Below are positions 9,873-20,900 of a stretch of 64,000 nt of DNA, in pieces (position 1 is the first letter of the stretch; every line of letters starts with the position of its first letter). The stretch is from Globisporangium splendens (Eukaryota; Oomycota; Peronosporomycetes; Pythiales; Pythiaceae). The translations under genes were made by a program, and so were the position numbers. The notes under the pieces were generated by a model, which saw nothing but the letters and a program-made list of their open reading frames with translations, did not search any database and was not told where the DNA came from. Location of the stretch: positions 20,456 to 84,455 of the forward strand of contig VFIW01000007.1 of NCBI GenBank assembly GCA_006386115.1, read 5' to 3'.

Positions 9873-11194
9873 TTATGGCACGCTGTATGTGCAAGTGCAA
9901 ATGGAAACAGTACTCACAATGAGGGAAAAATGTACCATTATATTCCGTATATGGTACCTTCACCTCATAAACAGGGTCAATGACGACACGGATGAAATGC
10001 GTGTGACTAGGCTTCAAACCCGCGATCTTCCATTTGAATCGCGAGTGCCACACTGCGTTATAGAGACGCCCACGGCTCGCTTCCTACGCGGCTGACCCGC
10101 CGTACGACTCCGAGTGCCGCATCCGCTTCCTTCGGACCGAGTTTGTCGTCGTCCTGCACAGCATACTCTGCATCCCAAGTGCGTCAGTATGAACAAGAGG
10201 CAGCGTCTTGCGGCAACTCACGCGCGTGAGCTCCTGGTGCGCGGTCTCCAGCTGCGTCTGTGAGAACGCGCAGAACGCCAACTGGAACTGCAGCACGCTC
10301 TCCTGGTCCTCGGACGCCTGGTTGCCGTCCTCGCCCAAGCTGTCGCGCAGCAGCTCGTACAGGCGATTGGCGCGCTCCATCTCGCCCCGCGACACCAGCA
10401 TATGCGCCAAAAGTTCCTGCCGAAAGCCCCAGTAAGGTAAGTGCACCATTTTCCACAGAATCTCCTCGACAATGTACGCACCGTGCTCTCTGACTTCATC
10501 TCCTGCCAGCACGAGGTCTCGTCCACTTCGGAGCTCCTCGAGTCGCACACGCGCTCGAGACACGCGAGGATCTCGTCTGCGAAGCACTGGAGCTCCGGGT
10601 CGAGCATGAGGAGGCACTGCGCGAGGTGGTAGTGCGCTTCGACCTGCAAGTTCCTGTACGAGCTCACGAGCCGCAGGAGCGTGCTATTTCGGACATGAAT
10701 TTGGGCACATGGTTAGAAATCTCAACAGTGTCTGTCGGCCAATGGTGGACGCACCTGGCAGCAGCATATTCGCCGCCTTCTTTCAGCAGCAGCGCCTGCG
10801 TGTAGGTCATGAACAGATCCTGGTGCTCGGTGTTCGTCGAGGCATCATCATTACTGCTTGACGAACGGCTGGAGTGGCTCCGCGCAAGGCGTCGAAAGTA
10901 CTGCAGTGGGTCTTCTTCTTCTTCTTCGTCCTGTCCGTCCCCTTCGAGCTGGTTGTTGTCATTTTCCTGGAACTCATCGTCCTCTTCATCACGCGGAGCT
11001 ACTGCTCCTGCAATGGCTGACGATGGCTTCACGTCGCTTAGCGAAGCCGGACGCAAGCCCGTCTTGGATAAAGTAGCAGAAGGAGGCAAAGCGCTGGACC
11101 CATTTCCTTCAACACCTGCACTGACGACGACCAACACGCCGCGTTTCGGGTCTTTGACGCGCTTCTTGGAGGGCGACGATGCTCGATTCCCCAT
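9841..11194 (-). CDS. Helical protein with N-myristoylation motif, function unknown
   Basis: Exons 11194-10755, 10683-10482, 10416-10222, then probably 10083-about 9964 and 9882-9841 (about 332 aa). The chosen ATG gives MGNRASSPSKK, a classic Gly2/Ser6 myristoylation motif followed by lysines. A long acidic, Ser-rich linker comes next, then a helical-repeat region (TYTQALLLKEGGEYAAA, VEAHYHLAQCLLMLDPELQ, VLQFQLAFCAFSQTQLETAHQELT) that looks like degenerate TPRs. The last exons (WHSRFKWKIAGLKPSHTHFIRVVIDP) resemble the end of a fibronectin-III or Ig-like fold. The 3' splicing is uncertain: a separate acceptor at 10153 gives an alternative end DDDKLGPKEADAAL with a stop at 10060-10058. The family is not recognised. 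Confidence 0.5.
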
Positions 11195-11453
11195 CAGACG
11201 ACCGCCAGATTCGCTACTGGGGCTCTCGCGGCGCGCTTCCAACAGGTGAGATCGCTTTTGAAGCCGAAGATTGGAGTATGGGCTAAGAATATCCCCGTTG
11301 GATTCATCCAGATCTGCTACGTTGGAGCTATTTTAACCACGTTGCAAACTTGCACGATTTTGTTTGATGCATTACCCACAATTAGGACCAAATATTTCAG
11401 ATTGCTGCGTGCATCTTTGGCTTTTTCTCCTGCTGACTACGTTGTTCTTCTCC

Positions 11454-14400
11454 TCAGCTCGTCAATCGGTCGAGGTACCCGCCTTCCTTCGCCAGATCGT
11501 ACAGGTGGCCGTGGCCGCGTGCGACGAGCACGCTCGGCGCGTCAAACTCGGCGATTTGACCGCCGTCCAGCACCAGGATGCGGTCGGCGTCCAGCACCGT
11601 GTCGAGCCGATGCGCGATCGTGATGACGGTCGAGAGCGCGAACTCCTCGCGGATCACCTGCTGCAGCTTGAGGTCCGTCTCGTGGTCGATCGCGGCCGTG
11701 GCCTCGTCCATGATCACCACGCGCGACTCGGACAGCAGCGCACGCGCCATGCACAGCATCTGGCGCTCGCCCACACTGAAGTTCTCGCCGTTCTCCTCGA
11801 GCGGCGCGAGCAGCAGACCGTCCATGGCCGCGATCTTGTCCGAGAGGCTCGCCTTGCGCAAACACAGCCACAGACTGTCGTCCGAGAACTCGTCGAACGG
11901 GTCCAGGTACCCGCGGATCGTGCCTTTAAAGAGCACGGGCGCCTGTGTGATGATCGAGAGGCTGCTGCGCAGCGTGTGCAGTCCGAGCGTCGACGCGTCC
12001 ACGCCGTCAATGAGAATACGGCCCGCGGCGAGTTCGTTGACGCGGAAGAGCGCCATGGTCAGCGACGATTTGCCAGCGCCTGTGCGGCCGACGATGCCGA
12101 TCTTCTCGCCTGGAGCAAAGTGCAGCGAGATGTTGCGCAACACCAAGTCGCCGCCCTGTTTGTACCGGAACGACACGTCGTCAAACACCACGTCGCCCTT
12201 CGAGGGCCACGGGTCTGTCAACTGCTCAGACTCGCTTGGGATCACGTGCGGAGCCTCGGACGGGATGTCGATGTACTCCTGCATGCGCTCGGGCGAGACC
12301 ATCGACGTCTCAAGCCACGACCACGACTGGACAAGCGACTCGAGACCCTGGTCCACCGACAGCGCGTAGTTGAACGCGAGACCAATGACGCCAGCGCTCA
12401 GGGAATTGTGGAGTGCTACCAGCGCCACGGCGATGACGACGACGATCACGCCGCCCATGAGCTGCATGCGCAGACCGAACCACTGTCCCGCGTAGATGGA
12501 CACGTGCACGTTGCGGTTGTTGAGGTCGATCTTCATGAAGTTCTGCTCCATGAAGCGGTGCATCTGGTCGAGACCGAAGGCGCGGATGGTGGTCGTGCCG
12601 TCGATTGCTTCGGCCACGTGTGCGAGCACGGGCGACTGCGACGTCTTCTGCAGCCGCTGCACCTCGCGCGCGGGCGTCAGGTAGAACATGCCCACGCGCA
12701 CATACAGATACAGGATCGGCGCGATGAGGAGCCCAAAGTACCGCGTGACGACCGCAGCCGTGAGCAACGTGCAGCCGTTCGAGAACGCGACCGCGAGCAG
12801 CGTGCCGTAGGCGAACGGAAGTCGAAAGTCCACGCTCGAGACGTCGTCGCCGTAGCGGTTGAGGATGCGGCCGACGGGGTTCGCGTCGAAAAACGCCATC
12901 GGTGCCTTCAGCAGCGACGCCGTCATACCGTCGAACAGCGTTTTCGCGCCGCGGATGCCCGAGATTGAGACCGTCAGCGTGCGCACGAGCACCATGACGC
13001 TCCCGCTGAGTGCCAGTGCCACGTAGATCAGCAGGTTCCTGGACACGTGCGTCTTCTGGTCCTCCTCGCTCTCGCTGGTCCAGTGCGAGAGCCAGAAGTC
13101 ACTCAGGATCTGGAACAGTTGCCAGATGCACTGCACGAAGATCAGGAAGAATACGACGCGCAGACCGCCCACTGCGCGGAAGTACGCCATGAACACATGG
13201 CGCGACACGCGACCTTCCTGACGCACTTCGTCCTGCACGAGTCGTCCACTGCGATCCTTGTCGTCTTTGAAGTCGCGTTCGCCCAGGAACGAGTCCACGG
13301 AGCGCGTGCTCAACGGAGAAAAGCCCTCGGCCACCACGTTTCCCGTCGAGAATTGCTCCAAAGCCGATACGTTGCGTTCTCCTCTTGACTTTGATGCCGT
13401 TGAGCGGGACCCTGGAGGGTAGACTGTGAATCGACCGCCACTGTTGCTGCCGATCAATGGCGACACGAGCGGATTCGAGAGCACCTGCTTGTCCACGTTC
13501 CGCGAGTGTGTCATGGCGCCGTCCACGAGTCGAATCGCGTCGTCGACGTACTTGGACGCGATGATCTCGGGGTTGTGCGTGACCAGCAGCCGCGTCTTGT
13601 GCTTTAGCAGCCCCAGAAGACACTTGTTGAAGATCTCGTTCTGCACGATTGCGTCCACGGCGGCGAGCGGCGAGTCGAGGATGAAGATGTCCGCGTCGCT
13701 GTAGCACGCGCGCGCCAAACTGATGCGCGCCTTCTGGCCACCGGATATGTTGAGCCCCTTTTGGCCGATCTCGGTCTTGTCGCCCGCGGGAAACGCTGCG
13801 AGATCCGTTGCGAGGCCGCACGCGCTGATCACCTTCTGGTACTTGCGCTTGTCGTAGGGCTTGCCAAAGAGAATGTTGTCGCGGATCGTGAGGTTCTGGA
13901 TCCACGGCTGCTGCGAGCAGTAAGCCACCGAGCCACCGACGTACACGGACCCATGGCGCTTGAGCATGTCTCCGAGTAGCACCGAGCAGAAGGATGACTT
14001 GCCGCTACCCACCTTGCCGTGGATCACCACGAACTCGCCGCGCGTGACCGTGAGATTGAGGTTGCGAAACAGCGGCGGACTCGTGGTGTCCCACGCGAAC
14101 GTGGCGTTCTCCACAGCCACGACAATGTTCTGCGGCTCGTACTTGGCGACAAAGTCAAGGTTGTCGAGTCCTGCGACGGCGTACGGGTCCACTTCGTTCA
14201 GATCAATAAACTCCACGAGACGCTTGACGGAGATGCCGGCTTGGATGAGTCCCGTGATGATGCGTGGCAACGAGCGCAACGGGTCCTGGATCAAACGGAA
14301 GAGCGCCAGTGCTGTGAACACCTTGGCCGCAGTGAGCGATTCGTGCATCACAAGCGCGTACACGGCGAACGTCGCGGTCGAGACGAACACTGGTGCACCC

Positions 14401-15395
14401 CACAGGGTGAAAATGTTGAGCGCGCCGATGAGCAGGTACTTCCACACGACGTTCAGCTCGCGGCCACGGACTTCTTCGATCTTGGCGGCAAACTTGCGCT
14501 CCCACGCGTTGAGCTTGACGATCTGCATGGCGGAAAAGAGCTCGTTGATCACCTTCATGCGCTCATCCTTGAGACGCATGACCGAGGCAAACGTGCGCGC
14601 TTGGCCGCGAGCGAGCGCGTTGTTGACAAGCAGCACGATGAAGATCACACCGAGACCCGCGAACGTCGCGTACCCGACCACGGAGAAGAGCATGAGCAGC
14701 GCGATGATGATCTCCAGGGGGAGCACCCACACCTCGTGCAAAAAGTACGCGGCCATGAGGATGTTCTGCACGTCCGTCGTGTAGATGTTGACGATCTCGG
14801 CCGTGCTCTTCTGGGTCCTGGCGTCCACGCTCAGCCGCAGCGACTTCTGGAACACGATGCTCTTGAGCGCTGACGAGAACTGGAGCGCAATCACCTGCGT
14901 CTCCGAGTACACGAACGCGAAGAGCAGCGCCTTGAGCATGCGTGTGACGAAGAGCAGGCCGAGCCAGAGCGCCAGCTGCGACGTGTCGAGCACGCTCTGT
15001 CCGATCAGGCCGACGACCTGGAAGAGCACGTAGGGACCCACGAGGTCGCAGCCGTAGGCGGCCGCGAGCAGCACGCCGATGGCGATGTAGCGCACGCCGA
15101 ACGCGCGCAGGAACGCGAACGAGAGCGAGCCGGACGCGATCCAGTGGCGGTGCAGCAGGTTGGCAGCGAACTCGCACTGATTGCGCGCGCTGAGCTCCCA
15201 GATGTCGTCCTGCTGGAGCTGCCGCACGTTGCCGAGGCGCAGCAGCGGGTCGAGCCACGTGATGAACACGCGCGAGAGCAGCGACGCCTGCGTCTGCGGG
15301 TGCACACGGGCGTCGTGGAGGAAGGCGGGAGGCGGAGAGGCGAGCAGCGGCTGCGCCTCGCCCCTGCGCGCGCTTTGGCGGCGGCCGCGCGACAT
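11454..15395 (-). CDS. ABCC (MRP-type) full ABC transporter
   Basis: One uninterrupted exon, 1,313 aa from the ATG at 15395. A start at 15494 would add 33 residues with no family match. Order: cytosolic N-terminus with the lasso-like LLSRVFITWLDPLLRLG, TMD1 (about 95-370), NBD1 with Walker A GKVGSGKSS (about 460), CYSQQPWIQN Q-loop, signature ISGGQ (about 550) and Walker B FILDSPLAAVDA, where Asp replaces the catalytic Glu as in other ABCC NBD1s. Then a linker, TMD2, and NBD2 with GRTGAGKSS, SVGERQ and VIMDEATAAID with its Glu intact. There is no TMD0, so it is of the short MRP4/5-like class. Expected role: ATP-driven export of organic anions or glutathione conjugates across the plasma or vacuolar membrane. 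Substrate unknown. Confidence 0.95.
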   Translation of the reverse strand: MSRGRRQSARRGEAQPLLASPPPAFLHDARVHPQTQASLLSRVFITWLDPLLRLGNVRQLQQDDIWELSARNQCEFAANLLHRHWIASGSLSFAFLRAFGVRYIAIGVLLAAAYGCDLVGPYVLFQVVGLIGQSVLDTSQLALWLGLLFVTRMLKALLFAFVYSETQVIALQFSSALKSIVFQKSLRLSVDARTQKSTAEIVNIYTTDVQNILMAAYFLHEVWVLPLEIIIALLMLFSVVGYATFAGLGVIFIVLLVNNALARGQARTFASVMRLKDERMKVINELFSAMQIVKLNAWERKFAAKIEEVRGRELNVVWKYLLIGALNIFTLWGAPVFVSTATFAVYALVMHESLTAAKVFTALALFRLIQDPLRSLPRIITGLIQAGISVKRLVEFIDLNEVDPYAVAGLDNLDFVAKYEPQNIVVAVENATFAWDTTSPPLFRNLNLTVTRGEFVVIHGKVGSGKSSFCSVLLGDMLKRHGSVYVGGSVAYCSQQPWIQNLTIRDNILFGKPYDKRKYQKVISACGLATDLAAFPAGDKTEIGQKGLNISGGQKARISLARACYSDADIFILDSPLAAVDAIVQNEIFNKCLLGLLKHKTRLLVTHNPEIIASKYVDDAIRLVDGAMTHSRNVDKQVLSNPLVSPLIGSNSGGRFTVYPPGSRSTASKSRGERNVSALEQFSTGNVVAEGFSPLSTRSVDSFLGERDFKDDKDRSGRLVQDEVRQEGRVSRHVFMAYFRAVGGLRVVFFLIFVQCIWQLFQILSDFWLSHWTSESEEDQKTHVSRNLLIYVALALSGSVMVLVRTLTVSISGIRGAKTLFDGMTASLLKAPMAFFDANPVGRILNRYGDDVSSVDFRLPFAYGTLLAVAFSNGCTLLTAAVVTRYFGLLIAPILYLYVRVGMFYLTPAREVQRLQKTSQSPVLAHVAEAIDGTTTIRAFGLDQMHRFMEQNFMKIDLNNRNVHVSIYAGQWFGLRMQLMGGVIVVVIAVALVALHNSLSAGVIGLAFNYALSVDQGLESLVQSWSWLETSMVSPERMQEYIDIPSEAPHVIPSESEQLTDPWPSKGDVVFDDVSFRYKQGGDLVLRNISLHFAPGEKIGIVGRTGAGKSSLTMALFRVNELAAGRILIDGVDASTLGLHTLRSSLSIITQAPVLFKGTIRGYLDPFDEFSDDSLWLCLRKASLSDKIAAMDGLLLAPLEENGENFSVGERQMLCMARALLSESRVVIMDEATAAIDHETDLKLQQVIREEFALSTVITIAHRLDTVLDADRILVLDGGQIAEFDAPSVLVARGHGHLYDLAKEGGYLDRLTS

Positions 15396-16368
15396 CGCGA
15401 GAATTAAGGGAGGGTGGAGATGCTTGGGAGCCACTCGGCGAATGGGATGAATGGGCGAGTTGAAGAACACAAGTGGGGACCGAATTGTAGCCACAGACGC
15501 CCAAAATAAAGAACGGCTCCCGACTAATTTCGTTTTCGCCTTCTTTTTTTTTCAGAGAAGACTTCGTAAAGAATAAAAATAGAGAAAAGCAGAGTGGTGG
15601 CTGAGTGGATCCGCTATCCCCAAGCGGACGAATGAGCGGATGCGGGACATCGGTCGGAATGCACTATCACTTGCAGAATGCATGTCGTTCTGTGCCGCAA
15701 GCAGAACCCCTATTTAGGGAGCTTCGTGCAATAGAGTGGGCAAAGCCGGTCACGCACTCCGCCCTATCCCTATGCAGCAAAACTGTTACTGAGTTCAGAC
15801 CCCTCGCCCTACCCTATTCTCCGATATTCAGACGAAAGAAAGGCCAACATACACTTTCCTATGGAAAAGACAGCTGGACACCTGGGTGACTGGGTGGTGG
15901 TCTCACTGCTTCGAACGCCTTTCCCCAATAGACAACGACAGAGAGAGTGAGTGAGTCACGCCAATGCAACATTCACTATCCTCCGTCTCAAGCCATCGAT
16001 ATGAATATCATAAGTGAGGGGGTATTACATACTGCAGGACTGATCCTGAAGCTGTGGAGAAACTGTCGCGAGTTCATTTCATTTATAGCAAGCGGTTTTC
16101 ACAGGGATACAAAGACACCAGACACCGCAAACAGAGGGTCGAGCGCAACACAACGCGACGGTGGCAATCACTCTGCACTCGCTCCTCCTTTCCCCCTTGC
16201 CTCCCTACGTTTCCCCAGTGCGTCGCTCAAAAGGGCAACCCCGCATCGCCTGCATACAGTAATCAAGTCATCCGGGCGGCAGGAAGCGAGTCAAGACGCC
16301 GCCTTGCATCCCCAGTATTCAGGCACGAGAGACGGCGGCAGTGCATATTGTGAGAGTGGCGGCTGCGA
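15396..16368. promoter_or_regulatory. Divergent intergenic region, ABCC transporter / seven-TM gene
   Basis: About 970 bases with no coding frame I can support. It must hold the promoters of the minus-strand ABCC gene and the plus-strand seven-TM gene. A 10-T tract lies at about 15544-15554. The short ORFs here have no protein-like composition. Confidence 0.4.
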
Positions 16369-17580
16369 ATGGATGGCTTTGCGCGCGCAGTGCTCATGTC
16401 GTTGCGCCGCCGACTGCAGACCTCGACTTCCTCCAACTCGGGCTCCGACGCGAACGCCGGCGTGCGCGCGGCCGCCAACGGCAGCGGCGACCTGGACGCG
16501 GCGCTAGGCAGCGACGACGGAGCTTTGTACGCGGACGACAGCGGCAGCGGCTCGGACGAGTACAGCGACGAAGACCAGGCGTTCACGGAGAGGCAGATGA
16601 TGGCGCTGCGCGTGAGCGGCACGCTCTCGGTCGTGCTCTACTCGGCACTGGCGGTCGCGATCCTCTGGATGACGTACCAGCACTTCCGCCACGGATCCAG
16701 CAAGCAGAAGAAGGTGTTCCACGTCGTGCTGTTCACGGCGATCGTGCTCAATATTCCGGACCCGGTCGGATGGATTGTCTGGCCCGAGACTGAGAGCTGG
16801 GTGTACACGTACATCATGCGCGTGTACAGCGTGCTGTTGCAGTCCGGATGCAAATCGTACCTGGCGCTCTGTTGGGCCGATGTGGTGTCGGCCGGCCAGA
16901 CTGAAGAGCGGCGGCGGATCCGCGCGCTCGTGATTGTGTTGAATTCGATCATGTTTCTTTGGGCTGTCATCGTGCCGATCATTCTCGCGCCGTACCCGAA
17001 CACAGTGGACGGCCAGTACGATTTTATGACCAGTCCGCAGCGCAACCTCGTGACGTATACCGGAGTCGTCGTCGTCGTCGGGTATGGCATCCTGCTTTTC
17101 TACCAGGGTATGCGTCTGCGCCGTCGACTTCTACAGGCGAAAGGAACGGTGCCAGCAGGAAGCGTCGAGAAATCGCTGTACCAGCTCATGCTCACGGTGT
17201 TTGTCATTGTGACGTCCGACCTCACGCGCGTGTTATCGCTCATGATCCAGAACTACGTCGAGTTCACGCCGTTCGTCGTGCTCAACGGACTCATCCCGAA
17301 CATTTTCCCTCCGATTTGCATGCTCTACCTCATGCGCCGCGTGCCTCGAGGCAAGAAGAAGAAGAACAGTGGTGCAGGTATTGGCGGTGGTCACGATGCT
17401 ACACTGTCGCGGTACATGGCCGAAGACAAGCGCTCGGACGCAAGCGACGCCACCGCGTACGCTGCTGCGAGTACCAAGTTTGCGCTCGCGAGCACTCGAG
17501 TCTCGGGCATCGCGCGACTGGAGCACCACGACCAGCATGGTCAGCCACAGTTGTCTCCAGCCTTCTCGTGGAGCAAGTGA
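16369..17580 (+). CDS. Seven-TM membrane protein (possibly THH1/TOM1-like)
   Basis: Single exon, 403 aa. The first 85 or so residues are acidic, Ser/Gly/Asp-rich and probably disordered. Seven hydrophobic segments follow: SGTLSVVLYSALAVAILW, VFHVVLFTAIVLNIPDPVGW, VYSVLLQSGCKSYLALCWAD, ALVIVLNSIMFLWAVIVPII, VTYTGVVVVVGYGILLF, LYQLMLTVFVIVTSDLTRVL, and FTPFVVLNGLIPNIFPPICM. Segment 3 with a charged WADVVSAGQTEERRR loop resembles the LxFWAEIYHQAR block of plant THH1/TOM1/TOM3 proteins. A GPCR-like protein is the alternative. The basic, Ser/Ala-rich C-terminal tail (about 75 aa) is probably cytosolic. Function unknown; confidence is high that it is a polytopic membrane protein and low for the family. 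Confidence 0.75.
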   Translation: MDGFARAVLMSLRRRLQTSTSSNSGSDANAGVRAAANGSGDLDAALGSDDGALYADDSGSGSDEYSDEDQAFTERQMMALRVSGTLSVVLYSALAVAILWMTYQHFRHGSSKQKKVFHVVLFTAIVLNIPDPVGWIVWPETESWVYTYIMRVYSVLLQSGCKSYLALCWADVVSAGQTEERRRIRALVIVLNSIMFLWAVIVPIILAPYPNTVDGQYDFMTSPQRNLVTYTGVVVVVGYGILLFYQGMRLRRRLLQAKGTVPAGSVEKSLYQLMLTVFVIVTSDLTRVLSLMIQNYVEFTPFVVLNGLIPNIFPPICMLYLMRRVPRGKKKKNSGAGIGGGHDATLSRYMAEDKRSDASDATAYAAASTKFALASTRVSGIARLEHHDQHGQPQLSPAFSWSK

Positions 17581-17966
17581 TATGTGCCTGAGTGTTAGTG
17601 ATAGAGAGCGTGCCGTTGGATAGTTAGATCTGTGGATTTGTTTTTCGTGCCGTTAGTGGTGATTGATTGTATGTTTAGTAGTACTTGAGTGCGTAGTGTA
17701 TGTTGTGAACTGAAGCAAGCGGTGGCAAATAGGTGGCGAGCAAGTCGCACCGGCGTCTGATCATGGGAGAAAGACACGTCTTCGAGCAGAAGAAGAACAA
17801 GAGAATAAATCAAGAGTGCCACAAGACCAGACAGAACCCGGCGCGATCGCAGCACCAATCAGCCAGCCATTCCCCATAGATCTCGCCAGGGAGCAGAAAC
17901 AAGGAGGATCAGGTAGAAAGTGATCTGTTTCGTTCGTGATGGTGAGTCGTAAGTTATTTTTTCAAT
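17581..17966. other. Convergent 3' intergenic region
   Basis: Lies between the stops of the seven-TM gene (+) and the anoctamin gene (-). No gene seen; it should hold both 3' UTRs and poly(A) sites (AATAAA-like GAGAATAAATC near 17800). Confidence 0.4.
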
Positions 17967-20900
17967 CTACTTCCATTGGAAAAACTGCTTCTCTGCCTCC
18001 TTTAGGGTCTCAATCTTTTGCTGAAATCGCCGCTGCTGGAACTGCAGCAGCCCCAGCTCATGGAGCTGCACCCCGCACCGAAGCGAGAGCCTCGGGTGGC
18101 CGTGCCGCAGCAAGTCCGAGTGCATTGTGTTCAGCAACGCCTCGGGCATCTCGATGGGCAGTTCAAAGCTCGCCATGACGGGGGCTACGGGTGATGTGTG
18201 CCTGCCATCACCATTCGGACCTCTCGTCGCCGTCGAGTGCTTCCGGTCGCCAGTCGTCTGTTGAAGACGATGATGTGTCGGTGGCTCCGAGTCCCTCGAA
18301 CACGTTCGGGAGATGACTTCAGCCACGACGAGTTTCGTGTTCCCGATGCAGTGATTCTTGCCCAGCAGTTCCCAGTCGAAGATGCTCAGCGCCAGGGTAT
18401 CCTCCAGAGTCTTGATGGAAAACTCAAATTTCTCGTGCCACCGAGGCGATCGATTCTTCTTGATGACGGACGTGTTCGACGACTTGGTATCTTTGAGTCG
18501 CGGTCGTGATGATGATTTCGAATCTGCGGTGCTGCTGCTGTCGGTCTCAGTCTTGCCAATTTTGAGTTTGAGCTGAACGAACGAGTCCACAGCCTTGGTG
18601 AGGGCGTCCATCACGGGGAGAATGTTGATGCTCACGACTTCGACGTACAACGAGCCGAACTCCGCATTAGCATCGCGCAACTCGGTAATCCGCTTCTCCA
18701 TCTCCAAACTACGCAGCTGGTGCCGCCGAAGTTCTTCAAAGATCTCTTCCGCAACGTCTTCTTCGGCTTTATTGCCGGTCGCGATGTATCGGTGTACACC
18801 ATTGAGGAGCACGCGACCGGGTGGGAGCAGCTCCTTGATACTATCGGTAATGCGATCGATGTTTCGAAGGTACTTGTTCTCGAGGGACCGCTGCTTCTGC
18901 TGCGTCCAAAACAAGAGCTTGATGCATGCGCGATCGGCTTGGTCGTGAAACCCCATCAGGAACCACACGAAGCCAAACACGGAGAAAATCACGAGCACCT
19001 CCGTCTCACCTACGAGTAGAAGCGCCTCCAAGTCCGCATTCGCTCCAGCGGATTCTTTCAGCAACAGCAGATCACGCAGATGCAACGCGCGCATGGGCTT
19101 CGGCGACAGGTTCTCCATCCAGAGCATGCACGCGATCGCAGCATTATGCAGCAAGCTGCCAAGACTGAGGAACCGCAGGTAGATCAACCAGCTCCCGATC
19201 GAGTTCTTCTGTGTGGGGAACGGCCGCTGAACCAAGTAGCACAGCTTAAACGTGTCGATGCGGATCTGCAGCACGGCCACGATCAACGCCAAGACACACG
19301 ATGCCGGCTGCAGCGCCGCGAACCACGTCACGAAGCCAAAGTTGACGATCACCTGGGCGTAGTCGAACATCACGCCTTCGTACGCATCGAGTGCGAGTTC
19401 TTCTTCCAGCAGTTCCGCTTCGTCCTCGTCGTCGAGTGCTTCTCCGTCGCCATTGTGGCTCTTACGGTTACTCTTGGGTAGAAGCGTTCGTCGGGACGAG
19501 TTCTCGTTTGATCCCAAGTGTGGTGAGCTCGTGCTAGCTCGGCGGTATCGACGTCGGAGCAACCGCCTGAGCTTGTCGTAGACGCCAGAAAAGAGCAGAC
19601 CATAAAACGGCGACCGCAGCTCCCACAGCGTGAGCACAAGATCCAAGCTCAGCATCGCCACCAAGAGGCTCGCCGCTTGCTGCCGACACGAGACATGCAA
19701 TGCTGCCTCGTTGCATGCGTCGTCGCTCAGAAATGGCCGAAGAAACGTCATGTACCACAGCATCCCAAAGCTATTGGCCGTCTGCAGCAGCGCATCTGCA
19801 CACAAGAGAGGTGAAGAGATGCGGTTAGAAGGAAACTATTCAAGACAGACACACACACACAAACGCATGCAGCACAGCAAACATACACTTGAGTGTGAGG
19901 TTGGCATCGTAGTCGATCTGCGTCTTGTAGTTCTCCCAGTCGTTGAGCCGCTTGCTGATGTGTGCGAGAGGGAGTCCGACGCACTTTGTGAGCATCGCGA
20001 GCAGCAGGTTCGAGCCCCAGAGAGTTCCTATGGACGACGACCCGTGCAGGAATGTGGAGGAGAGCAGCAGCAAGGACCCGCTGATCAAAGCTGCACTGAG
20101 CGCCAGCAGCAACACACAGGAGACGGCGCGCTTCATCACCCGTTTGTGCGGTGGATAGTGCGGCTCGAGACGCAAGTTGATGGGACTGCGCTCGAGTTGA
20201 CCTCGAAATTGCGGCCGCGCATGCAGAATGTGCTTCAAGTCGGCGACTCCCCACTCGGACGCGTACTGGCGCTCACGAAGCTCCCATTTGCGCACAAACG
20301 CGCTCACGAACGCGCAGTTCGCGAGGCTGAAGCCAATCTCGGTGTAAGCCGACGCAGCCTTTGCCGCTTCATCGTCTGCAGACGACAAAGTCCAGCACTG
20401 GCGCGATATATAGAGAAGCAGCGCGGCGCCGCACAGGTACTGCAGCGACTGCGCATAGAACGACGTGTACGCAAAGTCTACAGCACACAAAAAGAAGCAC
20501 ATTACGTGGGCACAGCACCTCCATAAGAAGCAAGAGTAAAGCAAAACAGGACGCACACAGTGCGAGTTCTTCGCCGAAGTAGTTGCGCACGTGCAAGATT
20601 GGCTGGAAGGACAGAAGGTGCGCGAGGTCGGTGAGACCCTGGAGGTACACGCGCGCGGGGCTGAGCAGACTCCCCCACTGGAAGCGTAGTACGTCGATGG
20701 ACGTGTCCACGGTGTCTGTGTGATGCGTGTGCGTGCACATGTGCTGCACGAGCACACCCTGCTCCACGAGTGCCTCGCAGTCAAACTCAGCGTCGATGAT
20801 CGCCTTGGTGAGTCGGATCTTGTCGACGACGCGGAACGGCGACGAGCCCTCGTTTCCACAAGAATCCGACATCGCATTGCTGTCGATCTGCCGGTACAAG

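Noticed and set aside
11364..12968. 534-codon plus-strand ORF
   Set aside because: It is the antisense shadow of the ABCC NBD2/TMD2 exon; Arg/His/Val-rich composition and no domain.
14019..14873. Long plus-strand ORF opposite the ABC transporter
   Set aside because: Same kind of shadow, created by GC-rich third positions; the minus-strand frame has all ABC motifs.
15600..15760. tRNA-Ser-like GTGGCTGAGTGGAT
   Set aside because: Resembles a D-arm, but no T-arm or acceptor pairing follows.
20007..20020. B-box-like GGTTCGAGCCCC
   Set aside because: Lies inside the anoctamin coding exon on the opposite strand, with no A box upstream.
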